Shown piece after piece: positions 1 through 6,221 of a DNA stretch of 14,794 nucleotides. The DNA is from Paracoccaceae bacterium. Lineage in GTDB: Bacteria > Pseudomonadota > Alphaproteobacteria > Rhodobacterales > Rhodobacteraceae. The first letter of the stretch is position 1; every line of letters starts with the position of its first letter. The stretch lies in contig QKHF01000285.1 in assembly GCA_003250135.1 (NCBI GenBank), forward strand, positions 1-14,794, given 5' to 3'. The notes beneath the pieces were generated by a model. It saw only the letters and a program-made list of their open reading frames with translations, did no database searches and was not told the DNA's origin. A program made the position numbers and the translations under genes.

Positions 1-1622
1 ATTCCTACCCGCATTCCTGGCGCTCCAAGGCGCCGCTGATTTTCCGCAACACCCCGCAATGGTTCATCGCCATCGACAAGCCGATGGAGAACGCGGACGC
101 GCGCACCAACGGCAAGACCATCCGCGAGCTTGCGCTCGCCTCGATCGACCGCGATGTGCGCTGGGTGCCGCGGTCTGGCCGCAACCGGCTGTTCTCGATG
201 ATCGAGAACCGCCCCGACTGGGTGGTCTCCCGCCAGCGCGCCTGGGGCGTGCCGTTGACCTGCTTCATGCGCCAGACCGGCCCGGGCGAGGTGGAGCTGC
301 TGCGCAACGCGACCGTCAACGCCCGCATTGTGGCTGCGTTCCGGGAAGAGGGCGCCGACGCCTGGTTCGCCGACGGCGCGAAGGAGCGGTTCCTGTCGGG
401 CGTCGACGGCGTGAACCCGGACGACTGGGAGATCGTCACCGACATCCTCGACGTCTGGTTCGATTCCGGCTCCACCCACGCCTTCGTCATGGAGGACCGA
501 GAGGACGGCGCCTGGCCCGCCTCGCTGTATCTGGAGGGCACCGACCAGCATCGCGGCTGGTTCCACTCATCGCTGCTGGAGGCCTGCGGCACCCGCGGGC
601 GCGCGCCCTATGAGGCGGTGCTGACCCACGGCTTCACGCTGGACGAGAAGGGCATGAAAATGTCCAAATCGCTCGGCAACAACGTCTCGCCCGCCGATGT
701 GGTGAAGCAGTATGGCGCCGACATCCTGCGCCTCTGGGTGGCCTCGACGGACTACACCGAGGACCAGCGCATCGGCCCCGAGATCCTGAAGTCGAACGCC
801 GACGCCTACCGGCGCCTGCGCAACACGCTGCGCTTTCTCCTCGGCGCGCTCGACGGCTGGGACGAGGCCGAGCGCTTGGCCCCCGCCGAGATGCCGGAGC
901 TGGAGCGCTGGGTGCTGCACCGGATGGCCGCGCTCGACGCCGAGGTGCGGCAGGGCTACGAGGATTTCGAGTTCCAGAAGGTCTTCGCCAGCATCTTCAA
1001 CTTCGCGACCTCGGACCTCTCGGCCTTCTATTTCGACATCCGCAAGGACGCGCTTTACTGCGACGCCGCCGGCTCCACCCGCCGCCGCGCCGCGCGCACC
1101 GTGCTGGACCTCTTGTTCCACCGCCTGACCACCTGGCTGGCGCCGGTGCTGGTCTTCACCATGGAGGAGGTTTGGCTGGAGCGCTTCCCGGGCGAGGACA
1201 GCTCGGTGCATGCGCAACTGATCCCCGAGACCCCGTCCGACTGGCTGAACCCCGATCTGGCGGCGAAATGGGCCAAGATCCGCGCCGCCCGCCGCGTGGT
1301 CAATGGCGCGCTGGAGATCCAGCGGCGTGAGAAGACCATTGGCGCCTCGCTGGAGGCCGCGCCCGCGCTCTACATCTCGGACGCCGAGGTCGCCGCTGCG
1401 GTCCGCAGCGTCGACATGGCGGACATCTGCATCACCAGCGCCATCGAGCTGGTGCAGCAGGACCCGCCCAACGAGGCGTTCCGGCTGGACGACCCGAATA
1501 TCGGCGTGGTGTTCGAGAAGGCGACGGGCGCGAAATGCGCGCGCTGCTGGAAGATCCTGCCCGATGTCGGCGCTCATGCGCATGAGGGCGTCTGCGGCCG
1601 CTGCGACTCGGCGCTGGGCTGA
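1..1622 (+). CDS. ileS: Isoleucine--tRNA ligase, 3' part (partial at left edge)
   Basis: Charges tRNA-Ile with isoleucine in the cytoplasm. The 5' part lies outside the window. The reading frame is open from the first complete codon at base 3, and about 539 C-terminal residues are present, a little over half of a usual 900-1000 residue IleRS. The class I catalytic signature KMSKS is at 657-671, inside GMKMSKSLGNNVSP. Just before it are the IleRS-typical blocks DVWFDSGSTH and YLEGTDQHRGWFHSSLL. The anticodon-binding helical domain follows (FNFATSDLSAFYFDIRKD). The C terminus holds a zinc finger of two CxxC pairs (CARC at 1536-1547, CGRC at 1593-1604), typical of the common bacterial IleRS type rather than the mupirocin-resistant eukaryote-like type (family knowledge). 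The ileS-lspA neighbourhood is a classic linkage. The call is certain. Only the upstream end is unknown. Confidence 0.98.
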   Translation, partial: SYPHSWRSKAPLIFRNTPQWFIAIDKPMENADARTNGKTIRELALASIDRDVRWVPRSGRNRLFSMIENRPDWVVSRQRAWGVPLTCFMRQTGPGEVELLRNATVNARIVAAFREEGADAWFADGAKERFLSGVDGVNPDDWEIVTDILDVWFDSGSTHAFVMEDREDGAWPASLYLEGTDQHRGWFHSSLLEACGTRGRAPYEAVLTHGFTLDEKGMKMSKSLGNNVSPADVVKQYGADILRLWVASTDYTEDQRIGPEILKSNADAYRRLRNTLRFLLGALDGWDEAERLAPAEMPELERWVLHRMAALDAEVRQGYEDFEFQKVFASIFNFATSDLSAFYFDIRKDALYCDAAGSTRRRAARTVLDLLFHRLTTWLAPVLVFTMEEVWLERFPGEDSSVHAQLIPETPSDWLNPDLAAKWAKIRAARRVVNGALEIQRREKTIGASLEAAPALYISDAEVAAAVRSVDMADICITSAIELVQQDPPNEAFRLDDPNIGVVFEKATGAKCARCWKILPDVGAHAHEGVCGRCDSALG

Positions 1623-1654
1623 AAGCCGGCGTCTCGACCCTGCCAACGTGCTGT

Positions 1655-1678
1655 TTTCGGCGATGAAAATCGCCGAAA
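1655..1678 (+). terminator. Perfect 10-bp hairpin with GAAA loop behind ileS; possible terminator or 3' stabiliser
   Basis: TTTCGGCGAT (1655-1664), loop GAAA (1665-1668), ATCGCCGAAA (1669-1678). All ten pairs match. It starts 32 bases after the ileS stop. As + strand RNA the loop is a GNRA tetraloop, which is not the case on the other strand, so an RNA role for the ileS transcript is favoured. No T-run follows, so it is not a textbook intrinsic terminator. It may act with Rho or protect the 3' end. Confidence 0.5.
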
Positions 1679-1707
1679 CGCGCGCCCCCGTGGCGACGGC
1701 GCAACAG

Positions 1708-1729
1708 ATGCGTCGAAGTTTCGACACAT
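1708..1729. promoter_or_regulatory. 22-bp operator-like dyad between ileS and the small secreted protein gene
   Basis: The dyad has outer arms ATG/CAT and inner arms GTCGAA (1712-1717) and TTCGAC (1720-1725) around a 2-bp centre. Ten of the eleven base pairs match; the exception is position 1711 against 1726. The size and symmetry resemble a site for a dimeric DNA-binding protein, about 85-105 bp upstream of the next gene. No regulator can be named, and no convincing -35/-10 pair was seen next to it. Confidence 0.3.
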
Positions 1730-1778
1730 AGTGCGGCCATCTCTACGCCGAACTGGGGTGTGGGCGCGTTCGAGGCCA

Positions 1779-1795
1779 GAATCCGCCACGGATTC
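1779..1795. promoter_or_regulatory. Perfect inverted repeat containing two GANTC sites
   Basis: GAATCCG (1779-1785), spacer CCA, CGGATTC (1789-1795). The outer five bases of each arm are GANTC, the sequence methylated by CcrM in most Alphaproteobacteria (established). The repeat ends 17 bp before the ATG at 1812, where a regulatory site or 5'-UTR hairpin could act on the small gene and possibly on lspA behind it. The repeat is seen directly; any methylation-linked role is inferred. Confidence 0.35.
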
Positions 1796-1811
1796 CGAGG
1801 CCACGGGTCGG

Positions 1812-2177
1812 ATGGTGTTGATGCGCGCTTCGTTGATAGCGAGACCATTGAAGTGCGCCCTTTCGGGGGCGGCGCTGGCGCTGTGCCTGACGGCTGCGTC
1901 GCCCAAGGCGGCCGCGGCGGGAACCTTCGTCACGGCGTCGGGCGTGCAGGTTCCGATGCCGGATATCGTCTCTCTGAATTGTGAAGAGATGCTCGACGTG
2001 CTTGCGGCCATCGACGCCAGCGGGTATCGCGGGGCTGCGCGGCGTCCGCATGACGAAGCCGACGCGCCGTTGCTGGAATATGAGAACCGCCTGGCGCGGA
2101 CCCATTTCCAGCGCTGCGCGTTGATCAATCGCGGGACCGCCTCGGAAAGCGCCTTTGCGCGCGGATACGACGAATAG
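1812..2177 (+). CDS. Small predicted secreted protein of unknown function
   Basis: A 121-residue protein I cannot assign to a named family. A signal peptide is clear: positive n-region (R5, R11, K14), hydrophobic core at about 16-29, and an Ala-rich cleavage region ending near A36 before GTF. The mature part is about 85 residues, with only two cysteines (C57 and C102), which could form a disulfide in the periplasm, and a helical charged segment around LLEYENRLARTHFQRC. I chose ATG 1812. ATG 1821 is equally possible and keeps the signal peptide. A GTG at 1731 would put 27 extra residues before the signal peptide and is unlikely. It sits between ileS and lspA, 42 bp before lspA, and is probably co-transcribed with lspA. 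In my recollection small secreted proteins occur at this place in related genomes. The secreted nature is likely; the function is unknown. Confidence 0.72.
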   Translation: MVLMRASLIARPLKCALSGAALALCLTAASPKAAAAGTFVTASGVQVPMPDIVSLNCEEMLDVLAAIDASGYRGAARRPHDEADAPLLEYENRLARTHFQRCALINRGTASESAFARGYDE

Positions 2178-2219
2178 GCCCAATCGCTGCACGTTCAGCG
2201 CGACCGAGATGAGCATTCC

Positions 2220-2732
2220 ATGAAGAACGCGCATTCGCTGACCCGCGCGCTTGCGCTGGCTGCGGCGATCCTCGTCGTCGACCAGGCGACGAAATGGCTG
2301 GTGGTCGAGCATCTGGACCTGAAGACGTTGGGCGAGATGCATCTCTCGCCTGTTTTCAACCTGCGCATGGCGTGGAACACCGGCGTCAATTTTGGGGTGT
2401 TCGCGGGCAGTGGCGATGCTGCGCGGTGGGTTCTCATCGCCGTCGCTCTGTTCGCTTCCGTCGCGCTTGCGGTCTGGACGGCGCGCGCCGGGCGCCGGCC
2501 GGTCTGGATTGGCGCAGGAATGATCATCGGCGGCGCACTGGGCAACGCGTGGGACCGCGCGACCTATGGCGCGGTGGCCGATTTTCTGAATGTCAGCTGT
2601 TGCGGAATTCACAATCCCTGGGCCTTCAACGTGGCCGATGTCGCGATTTTCGCCGGCGTAGCGGTGTTGCTTCTGTTCGACCGCGCGGGCGACGCCGCCG
2701 CCCCGGAACGGCCTGAATCGGGTGATAGATGA
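2220..2732 (+). CDS. lspA: Lipoprotein signal peptidase (signal peptidase II)
   Basis: Inner-membrane aspartyl protease that cuts the signal peptide from diacylglyceryl-modified prolipoproteins just before the lipobox cysteine. At 170 residues it has normal family length. Four hydrophobic segments are visible, at about 9-28, 69-87, 95-107 and 136-155. The two catalytic aspartates sit in conserved blocks: D121 in GNAWDRATYGAVADF and D140 in AFNVADVAIFAG. The early conserved VDQATKW (20-26) and NTGVNFG (53-59) are also present. The ATG at 2220 has only a weak purine-rich stretch before it, but an N-terminal membrane helix starts right after it. The next gene encodes a lipoprotein, so enzyme and a likely substrate are neighbours. 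Identification is secure. Confidence 0.97.
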   Translation: MKNAHSLTRALALAAAILVVDQATKWLVVEHLDLKTLGEMHLSPVFNLRMAWNTGVNFGVFAGSGDAARWVLIAVALFASVALAVWTARAGRRPVWIGAGMIIGGALGNAWDRATYGAVADFLNVSCCGIHNPWAFNVADVAIFAGVAVLLLFDRAGDAAAPERPESGDR

Positions 2733-2752
2733 GGCCCGATTGCGTCCCCAGA

Positions 2753-2776
2753 CGGCGCGCGGCATTATGCGCGCCG
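2753..2776 (+). terminator. GC-rich hairpin between lspA and the BamF-like gene
   Basis: CGGCGCGC (2753-2760) pairs with GCGCGCCG (2769-2776) across an 8-base loop, GGCATTAT. The short T-containing stretch GAGTTTAGT comes after it. It lies 20 bases past the lspA stop and ends 24 bases before the next ATG. It could be a weak terminator or an attenuating or processing hairpin inside the operon. The T-tract is poor, so the role is uncertain. Confidence 0.35.
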
Positions 2777-2800
2777 AGTTTAGTCCCAACGGAGAATCGC

Positions 2801-3346
2801 ATGACCCGCGCCGCCGCACGCCTGAAGCGTTTCGTTGCGCCTGCCGCGTTGGCGGTCGTCCTCGGCGCCTGCACGGTGGGCAGCGAGGGGGGCTCGTTCA
2901 GTCAGCAGATCGGCTTGGCGACCCCGCCGCCCGATGAATACGCGGTGGTCGCCAATCGCGAATTGCAGATTCCCAGCACCTACGAGTTGCGGCCGCCCAG
3001 CCCAGGCGCGCCCAGTCTGGTGGAGGCGCAGCCCGGGGAGCAGGCGCGCGCGGCGCTGTTCGCGCCGGCCGAGTCCGGCGCGGCCGGTCCCAGCGCGGGC
3101 GAGTCTGCGCTGTTGGCCGCCGCTGGCGCAACGCAGACCGATCCCAACATCCGCCAGACTGTCGCCGCCGAGCAGGAAACCTATGTCGCGGAAAACACGC
3201 GCTTCGGGCTGACTTCCATCGCGGGTTACAAGATTCCCGGTCCCGAGGACGAAGAGGCGCTGGACGCGGATGAGGAAGCCCGGCGTCTGGCCGAAGAAGG
3301 CGTCCTTTCGCCGATCGCGCCCGACGCGCCGCCCGCGAAGAAGTGA
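2801..3346 (+). CDS. DUF3035 / BamF-family outer-membrane lipoprotein
   Basis: A 181-residue predicted lipoprotein. It has a signal peptide (positive MTRAAARLKR, then a hydrophobic core) and a lipobox LGAC at 21-24, so C24 would be lipidated and cleaved by LspA, encoded just upstream. The mature N-terminal segment PPPDEYAVVANREL followed by IPSTYELRPPSPG is the pattern I associate with DUF3035. That family is linked to BamF, an alphaproteobacterial accessory subunit of the outer-membrane beta-barrel assembly complex first described in Caulobacter (established). The middle is Ala/Pro/Gly-rich and probably flexible; the C terminus is acidic (EDEEALDADEEARR). ATG 2801 is chosen because GGAGAA precedes it and the signal peptide starts there. 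A GAATC (GANTC) site lies between the ribosome site and the ATG. The lipoprotein call is firm; the BAM role rests on family membership. Confidence 0.85.
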   Translation: MTRAAARLKRFVAPAALAVVLGACTVGSEGGSFSQQIGLATPPPDEYAVVANRELQIPSTYELRPPSPGAPSLVEAQPGEQARAALFAPAESGAAGPSAGESALLAAAGATQTDPNIRQTVAAEQETYVAENTRFGLTSIAGYKIPGPEDEEALDADEEARRLAEEGVLSPIAPDAPPAKK

Positions 3347-3356
3347 TCGCTTCTTC
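3337..3356 (+). terminator. Hairpin straddling the stop codon of the BamF-like gene
   Basis: GAAGAAG (3337-3343) pairs perfectly with CTTCTTC (3350-3356). The six-base loop contains the TGA stop (3344-3346). No T-run follows. It could slow or end transcription, or act at termination of translation. The purine/pyrimidine strand split is partly due to the Lys-Lys codons at the protein end, so chance is possible. Confidence 0.3.
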
Positions 3357-3401
3357 CGGTGGCGCCGCGGGCGTCGCAACCTAAGTTTGCTGGACTGAAC
3401 C

Positions 3402-3416
3402 CGCGCGTCACGCGCG
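3402..3416 (+). promoter_or_regulatory. CG hairpin just upstream of the ribosome site of the first M16 gene
   Basis: CGCGCG (3402-3407), loop TCA, CGCGCG (3411-3416). The next bases contain the probable ribosome site AAGGGA (3420-3425) and then ATG 3436. As RNA this short strong stem would sit directly against the ribosome site and could affect initiation. Alternating CG repeats form such palindromes easily in GC-rich DNA, so the evidence is weak. Confidence 0.25.
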
Positions 3417-3435
3417 ATGAAGGGATTCGCGCTCC

Positions 3436-4809
3436 ATGATCCGATTCTCGTTTATCTCGCTCGCAGCCGTCATCTTTGCAGCGGCGCCTGCATCCGCCGA
3501 ACCCAAGGTGACCACCTTCACGCTGGACAACGGGATGCGCGGCGTCGTGATCGAGGATCATCGCGCGCCGGTCGCCACTCACATGGTCTGGTATCGCGTC
3601 GGCGCGGCGGACGAACCGCCCAGTGAGACCGGCGTGGCCCACTATCTTGAGCACCTTCTGTTCAAGGGGACCGAGAAATATCCCGATGGCGCGTTCTCTC
3701 GCATCGTCGCCGAGAACGGCGGTCAGCAGAACGCCTTCACGTCCGACGACTACACCGCCTATTTCCAGCGCGTCGCCGTCGACCGGCTCGATCTGATGAT
3801 GGATCTGGAGGCGGACCGGATGACCGGGATCACGCTGACAGATGAGGACGCCGCCACCGAGCGCGACGTGGTGTTGGAGGAGCGCAACATGCGCACCGAG
3901 AACGACCCCGGCTCTCGGTTTCGCGAACAGCTGACCTCCTCGCTTTTCCTGAACCATCCCTATGGCGATCCGGTGATCGGCTGGCGCAGCGAAATTCTCG
4001 CTCTCGGCAGGGAGAATGCGCTGAGCTTTTATCGCCGGTTCTATTCGCCCGACAACGCGACGCTGGTGGTCGCAGGCGATGTCGACCCGGCCGAGGTGGA
4101 GGAGATGGCGCGCCGCCATTACGGGCCGATCCCGCCCTCGGGCGCGCATCCCGCCGAACGCCCGCAGGAGCCGCCGCATGTCGCCGCCCGCCGGGTGGAG
4201 ATGGAGGACCCACGGGTCGCTCAGCCCTACATGATGCGCTTCTACCTTGTTCCGTCGGTGCGCTCCGGCGCGGACGGAGAGGGCGCGACGCTTTCCGTTC
4301 TCGCCCAGATACTGGGCGGCGGCGGCGTGACCTCGCGCCTTGGGGAGCGGCTTCAGATCGAGAAGGAGATGGCGCTGGGCGCCTCCGCCTTCTATTGGGG
4401 CGTTTCGCGCGACGACAATATTTTCGGCGTTTACGCTGCGCCGGTTGACGGGGTCGGCCTGGCCCAGATCGAGGCGGAAGTGGACGCGGTGCTGGCCCGC
4501 CTGATCGAGGAAGGTCCGACGGACGACGAACTCGCTCGCGCCAAGACCGTGATCATCGCCGACGAGATCTACTCGCAGGACAGCCAGTCGCGCATGGCGA
4601 ATTCCTACGGTGCGGGGCTGTCCGTTGGCTTGACGCTCGAGCAGATCCAAGGGTGGGAGGATGCGATCGACGCGGTGACCGCCGAGGAGGTGCGCAGCGC
4701 GGCCGAGGCCTATCTGCGTCCTGAACGATCGACCACCGGCTGGTTGAGAAAGACGGATTCCGAAAAGGCGGCGAAAGCCGCCGAAAGCGGGGAAGAGATC
4801 AAAGGATGA
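3436..4809 (+). CDS. Periplasmic M16-family zinc peptidase (HxxEH-bearing subunit)
   Basis: Pitrilysin/insulinase-type zinc peptidase, 457 residues. A signal peptide ends at ASA-E (cut after A21), so it acts in the periplasm. The inverted zinc motif HYLEH is at 69-73. The third metal ligand is expected about 76 residues further on and fits Glu148/149 in VVLEERN. An N-terminal M16 domain (about 25-175) is followed by the M16 C-terminal domain (about 185-430), which contains GGGVTSRLGERLQ. In that domain the tyrosines of the substrate-binding R/Y pair seen in the partner are replaced (LGASAFY), so this subunit carries catalysis only. The probable ribosome site is AAGGGA, 10 bases before ATG. 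Its end overlaps the next M16 gene by ATGA, implying coupled translation and a complex. It follows a BamF-like lipoprotein, so substrates may be envelope proteins (inference). Confidence 0.93.
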   Translation: MIRFSFISLAAVIFAAAPASAEPKVTTFTLDNGMRGVVIEDHRAPVATHMVWYRVGAADEPPSETGVAHYLEHLLFKGTEKYPDGAFSRIVAENGGQQNAFTSDDYTAYFQRVAVDRLDLMMDLEADRMTGITLTDEDAATERDVVLEERNMRTENDPGSRFREQLTSSLFLNHPYGDPVIGWRSEILALGRENALSFYRRFYSPDNATLVVAGDVDPAEVEEMARRHYGPIPPSGAHPAERPQEPPHVAARRVEMEDPRVAQPYMMRFYLVPSVRSGADGEGATLSVLAQILGGGGVTSRLGERLQIEKEMALGASAFYWGVSRDDNIFGVYAAPVDGVGLAQIEAEVDAVLARLIEEGPTDDELARAKTVIIADEIYSQDSQSRMANSYGAGLSVGLTLEQIQGWEDAIDAVTAEEVRSAAEAYLRPERSTTGWLRKTDSEKAAKAAESGEEIKG

Positions 4810-6155
4810 CGCGCATGGTTCGCTTTTGCAGCGCGGCGCGCTTCGCGGTCGCCCTGATCCTGCTCGCCGCCGCCGGCGCCGCCACAAACGCCCGCGCCGA
4901 CATGGCCGACATTGTCGAGGCGGTGAGCCCCGGCGGCGTCCCATTCTGGCTGGTCGAGGAGCATTCGATACCCATCGTCGCGGTCGAGATCGGTTTCGAA
5001 GGCGGCGTCAGCGTGGAGCCCGAGGGCAAGGAGGGCGTCGTCAACCTGCTGTCTGGGATGCTGGAGGAAGGCGCCGGCGATCTGGACGCGACCGGTTTCG
5101 CCCGCCGTCGGGACGAGCTGGCCGCGCGGTTCGGCTACAGCTCCGGCCGCGACGCGTTCAACGTCAGCGCGGCGATGCTGACCCGGAACCTTGATGAAAG
5201 CGTCGAGCTGCTGCGCCTCTCGCTGACAGAGCCGCGTTTCGACGCTGCGCCGCTGACGCGGGTCAAGGCGCAGGTGGTCGCCGGGCTTAAGCAGCGCGAG
5301 ACGGATCCGGGCGACGTGGCGAGCGACCTCTGGTTCGCCAACGCGTTCCCGGGAACGCCCTATGGCCGCAATCCGGATGGGACGGTCGAGAGCGTCTCGG
5401 CTCTCACCGCGGACGACCTCCGCGCGGTCATGCCCGCCGCTTTAAACCCGTCGGCCGCATTCGTGGGCATTGTCGGCGACATCGATCAGGAGGCCGCGGG
5501 CGCTGTGGTCGACCGCCTGTTGGGCGATCTGCCGAAGAGCGCGGCGCCGGCGCTCGATGTGTTTGAGTTGCAGGCGAAAGGCGGCGTCGAGGTCGTGCGC
5601 ATGGAGGTGCCGCAATCCGTGGCGGTGTTTGGCCATGCCGGTCCCTTGCGCGCCGATCCCGATTTCATCCCGGCCTATGTGATGAACTACACGCTGGGCG
5701 GCGGCGGGTTCGAATCGCGCCTGACCGACGAGGTGCGGGAGAAAGAGGGGCTGGCCTATTACGTCGGCAGCTACCTCTACCCCATGGATCGCGCCGGGCT
5801 TTATTTCGGTCAGGTGGCGAGTGCGAACGATCGCATCGCCCGCTCCATCTCCCTCGTCCGCGCCGAGTGGGCGCGTATGGCGGAGGAGGGCGTGACGCCG
5901 GAGGAGCTGGAGGCCGCCAAGAAGTATCTGACGGGCGCCTATGCGCTGCGCTTCGATTCCAACGCCAAGATCGCGAGCGCGCTGGTTGGCATTCAGATGG
6001 AGGATCTGGGCGTCAACTATATCCGCGACCGCAATTCGATGGTCGAGGCGGTGACAATCGAGGACGTCAAGCGCGTCGCCAAACGCATGCTGGACGCGGA
6101 CGCGCTGCACATCGTCGTGGTCGGCGATCCCGAAGGCCTGGAGGCGGCGAACTAG
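4806..6155 (+). CDS. M16-family protein without zinc motif (R/Y-type partner subunit)
   Basis: A 449-residue homologue of the preceding protein with its own signal peptide (hydrophobic core at about 13-26, cut near ARA-D at 31/32). At the place of HYLEH it reads NLLSG (80-84, within GVVNLLSGMLEEG), so it cannot bind catalytic zinc. It keeps the C-terminal domain signature GGGFESRL with R305, and EKEGLAYYVGSYL with Y318/Y319, which fits the R/Y substrate-binding pair of mitochondrial processing peptidase alpha-type subunits. In a Sphingomonas M16B pair the HxxEH chain and the R/Y chain form one active heterodimer (established). By analogy the same is expected here. The ATG overlaps the upstream stop in ATGA. 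A start at the fourth codon (4815) is an alternative. The family call is secure; the complex is inferred. Confidence 0.92.
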   Translation: MTRMVRFCSAARFAVALILLAAAGAATNARADMADIVEAVSPGGVPFWLVEEHSIPIVAVEIGFEGGVSVEPEGKEGVVNLLSGMLEEGAGDLDATGFARRRDELAARFGYSSGRDAFNVSAAMLTRNLDESVELLRLSLTEPRFDAAPLTRVKAQVVAGLKQRETDPGDVASDLWFANAFPGTPYGRNPDGTVESVSALTADDLRAVMPAALNPSAAFVGIVGDIDQEAAGAVVDRLLGDLPKSAAPALDVFELQAKGGVEVVRMEVPQSVAVFGHAGPLRADPDFIPAYVMNYTLGGGGFESRLTDEVREKEGLAYYVGSYLYPMDRAGLYFGQVASANDRIARSISLVRAEWARMAEEGVTPEELEAAKKYLTGAYALRFDSNAKIASALVGIQMEDLGVNYIRDRNSMVEAVTIEDVKRVAKRMLDADALHIVVVGDPEGLEAAN

Positions 6156-6170
6156 GCTTTCCGAAGCGCG

Positions 6171-6189
6171 GAATCGGGAGTCGCGACTC
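6171..6189. promoter_or_regulatory. Cluster of three GANTC sites in and beside a perfect palindrome before mutL
   Basis: GAATC at 6171-6175, GAGTC at 6178-6182 and GACTC at 6185-6189. The last two form the perfect 12-bp palindrome GAGTCGCGACTC. The cluster ends 29 bases before the mutL GTG. A -10-like TATCTC at 6206-6211 would place the palindrome over the -35 region, the kind of place where CcrM methylation and GcrA act in Caulobacter (established there, inferred here). It may equally be an unremarkable palindrome. Confidence 0.35.
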
Positions 6190-6200
6190 AGGGCGCGCTC

Positions 6201-6221
6201 ATGCTATCTCTTGTGGTGTGA
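6201..6221 (+). other. Six-codon leader reading frame overlapping the mutL start
   Basis: ATG at 6201 opens a frame coding MLSLVV that stops at TGA 6219-6221. Together with the mutL GTG (6218-6220) this makes a GTGA overlap. An AGGG at 6190-6193 lies seven bases before this ATG, whereas the mutL GTG has no visible ribosome site of its own. This suggests mutL may be translated by re-initiation after the leader. It is very short and could be chance. Confidence 0.3.

Noticed and set aside
3226..4944. Long open frame on the - strand opposite the first M16 gene (572 codons)
   Set aside because: It is a mirror of a clearly recognised protein in GC-rich DNA. The translation is Arg/Gly/His-rich without any domain.
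5867..6217. Upstream extension of the mutL frame to about 741 residues
   Set aside because: The added part lies inside the second M16 gene in another phase and has no MutL similarity. GTG 6218 fits the family N terminus.
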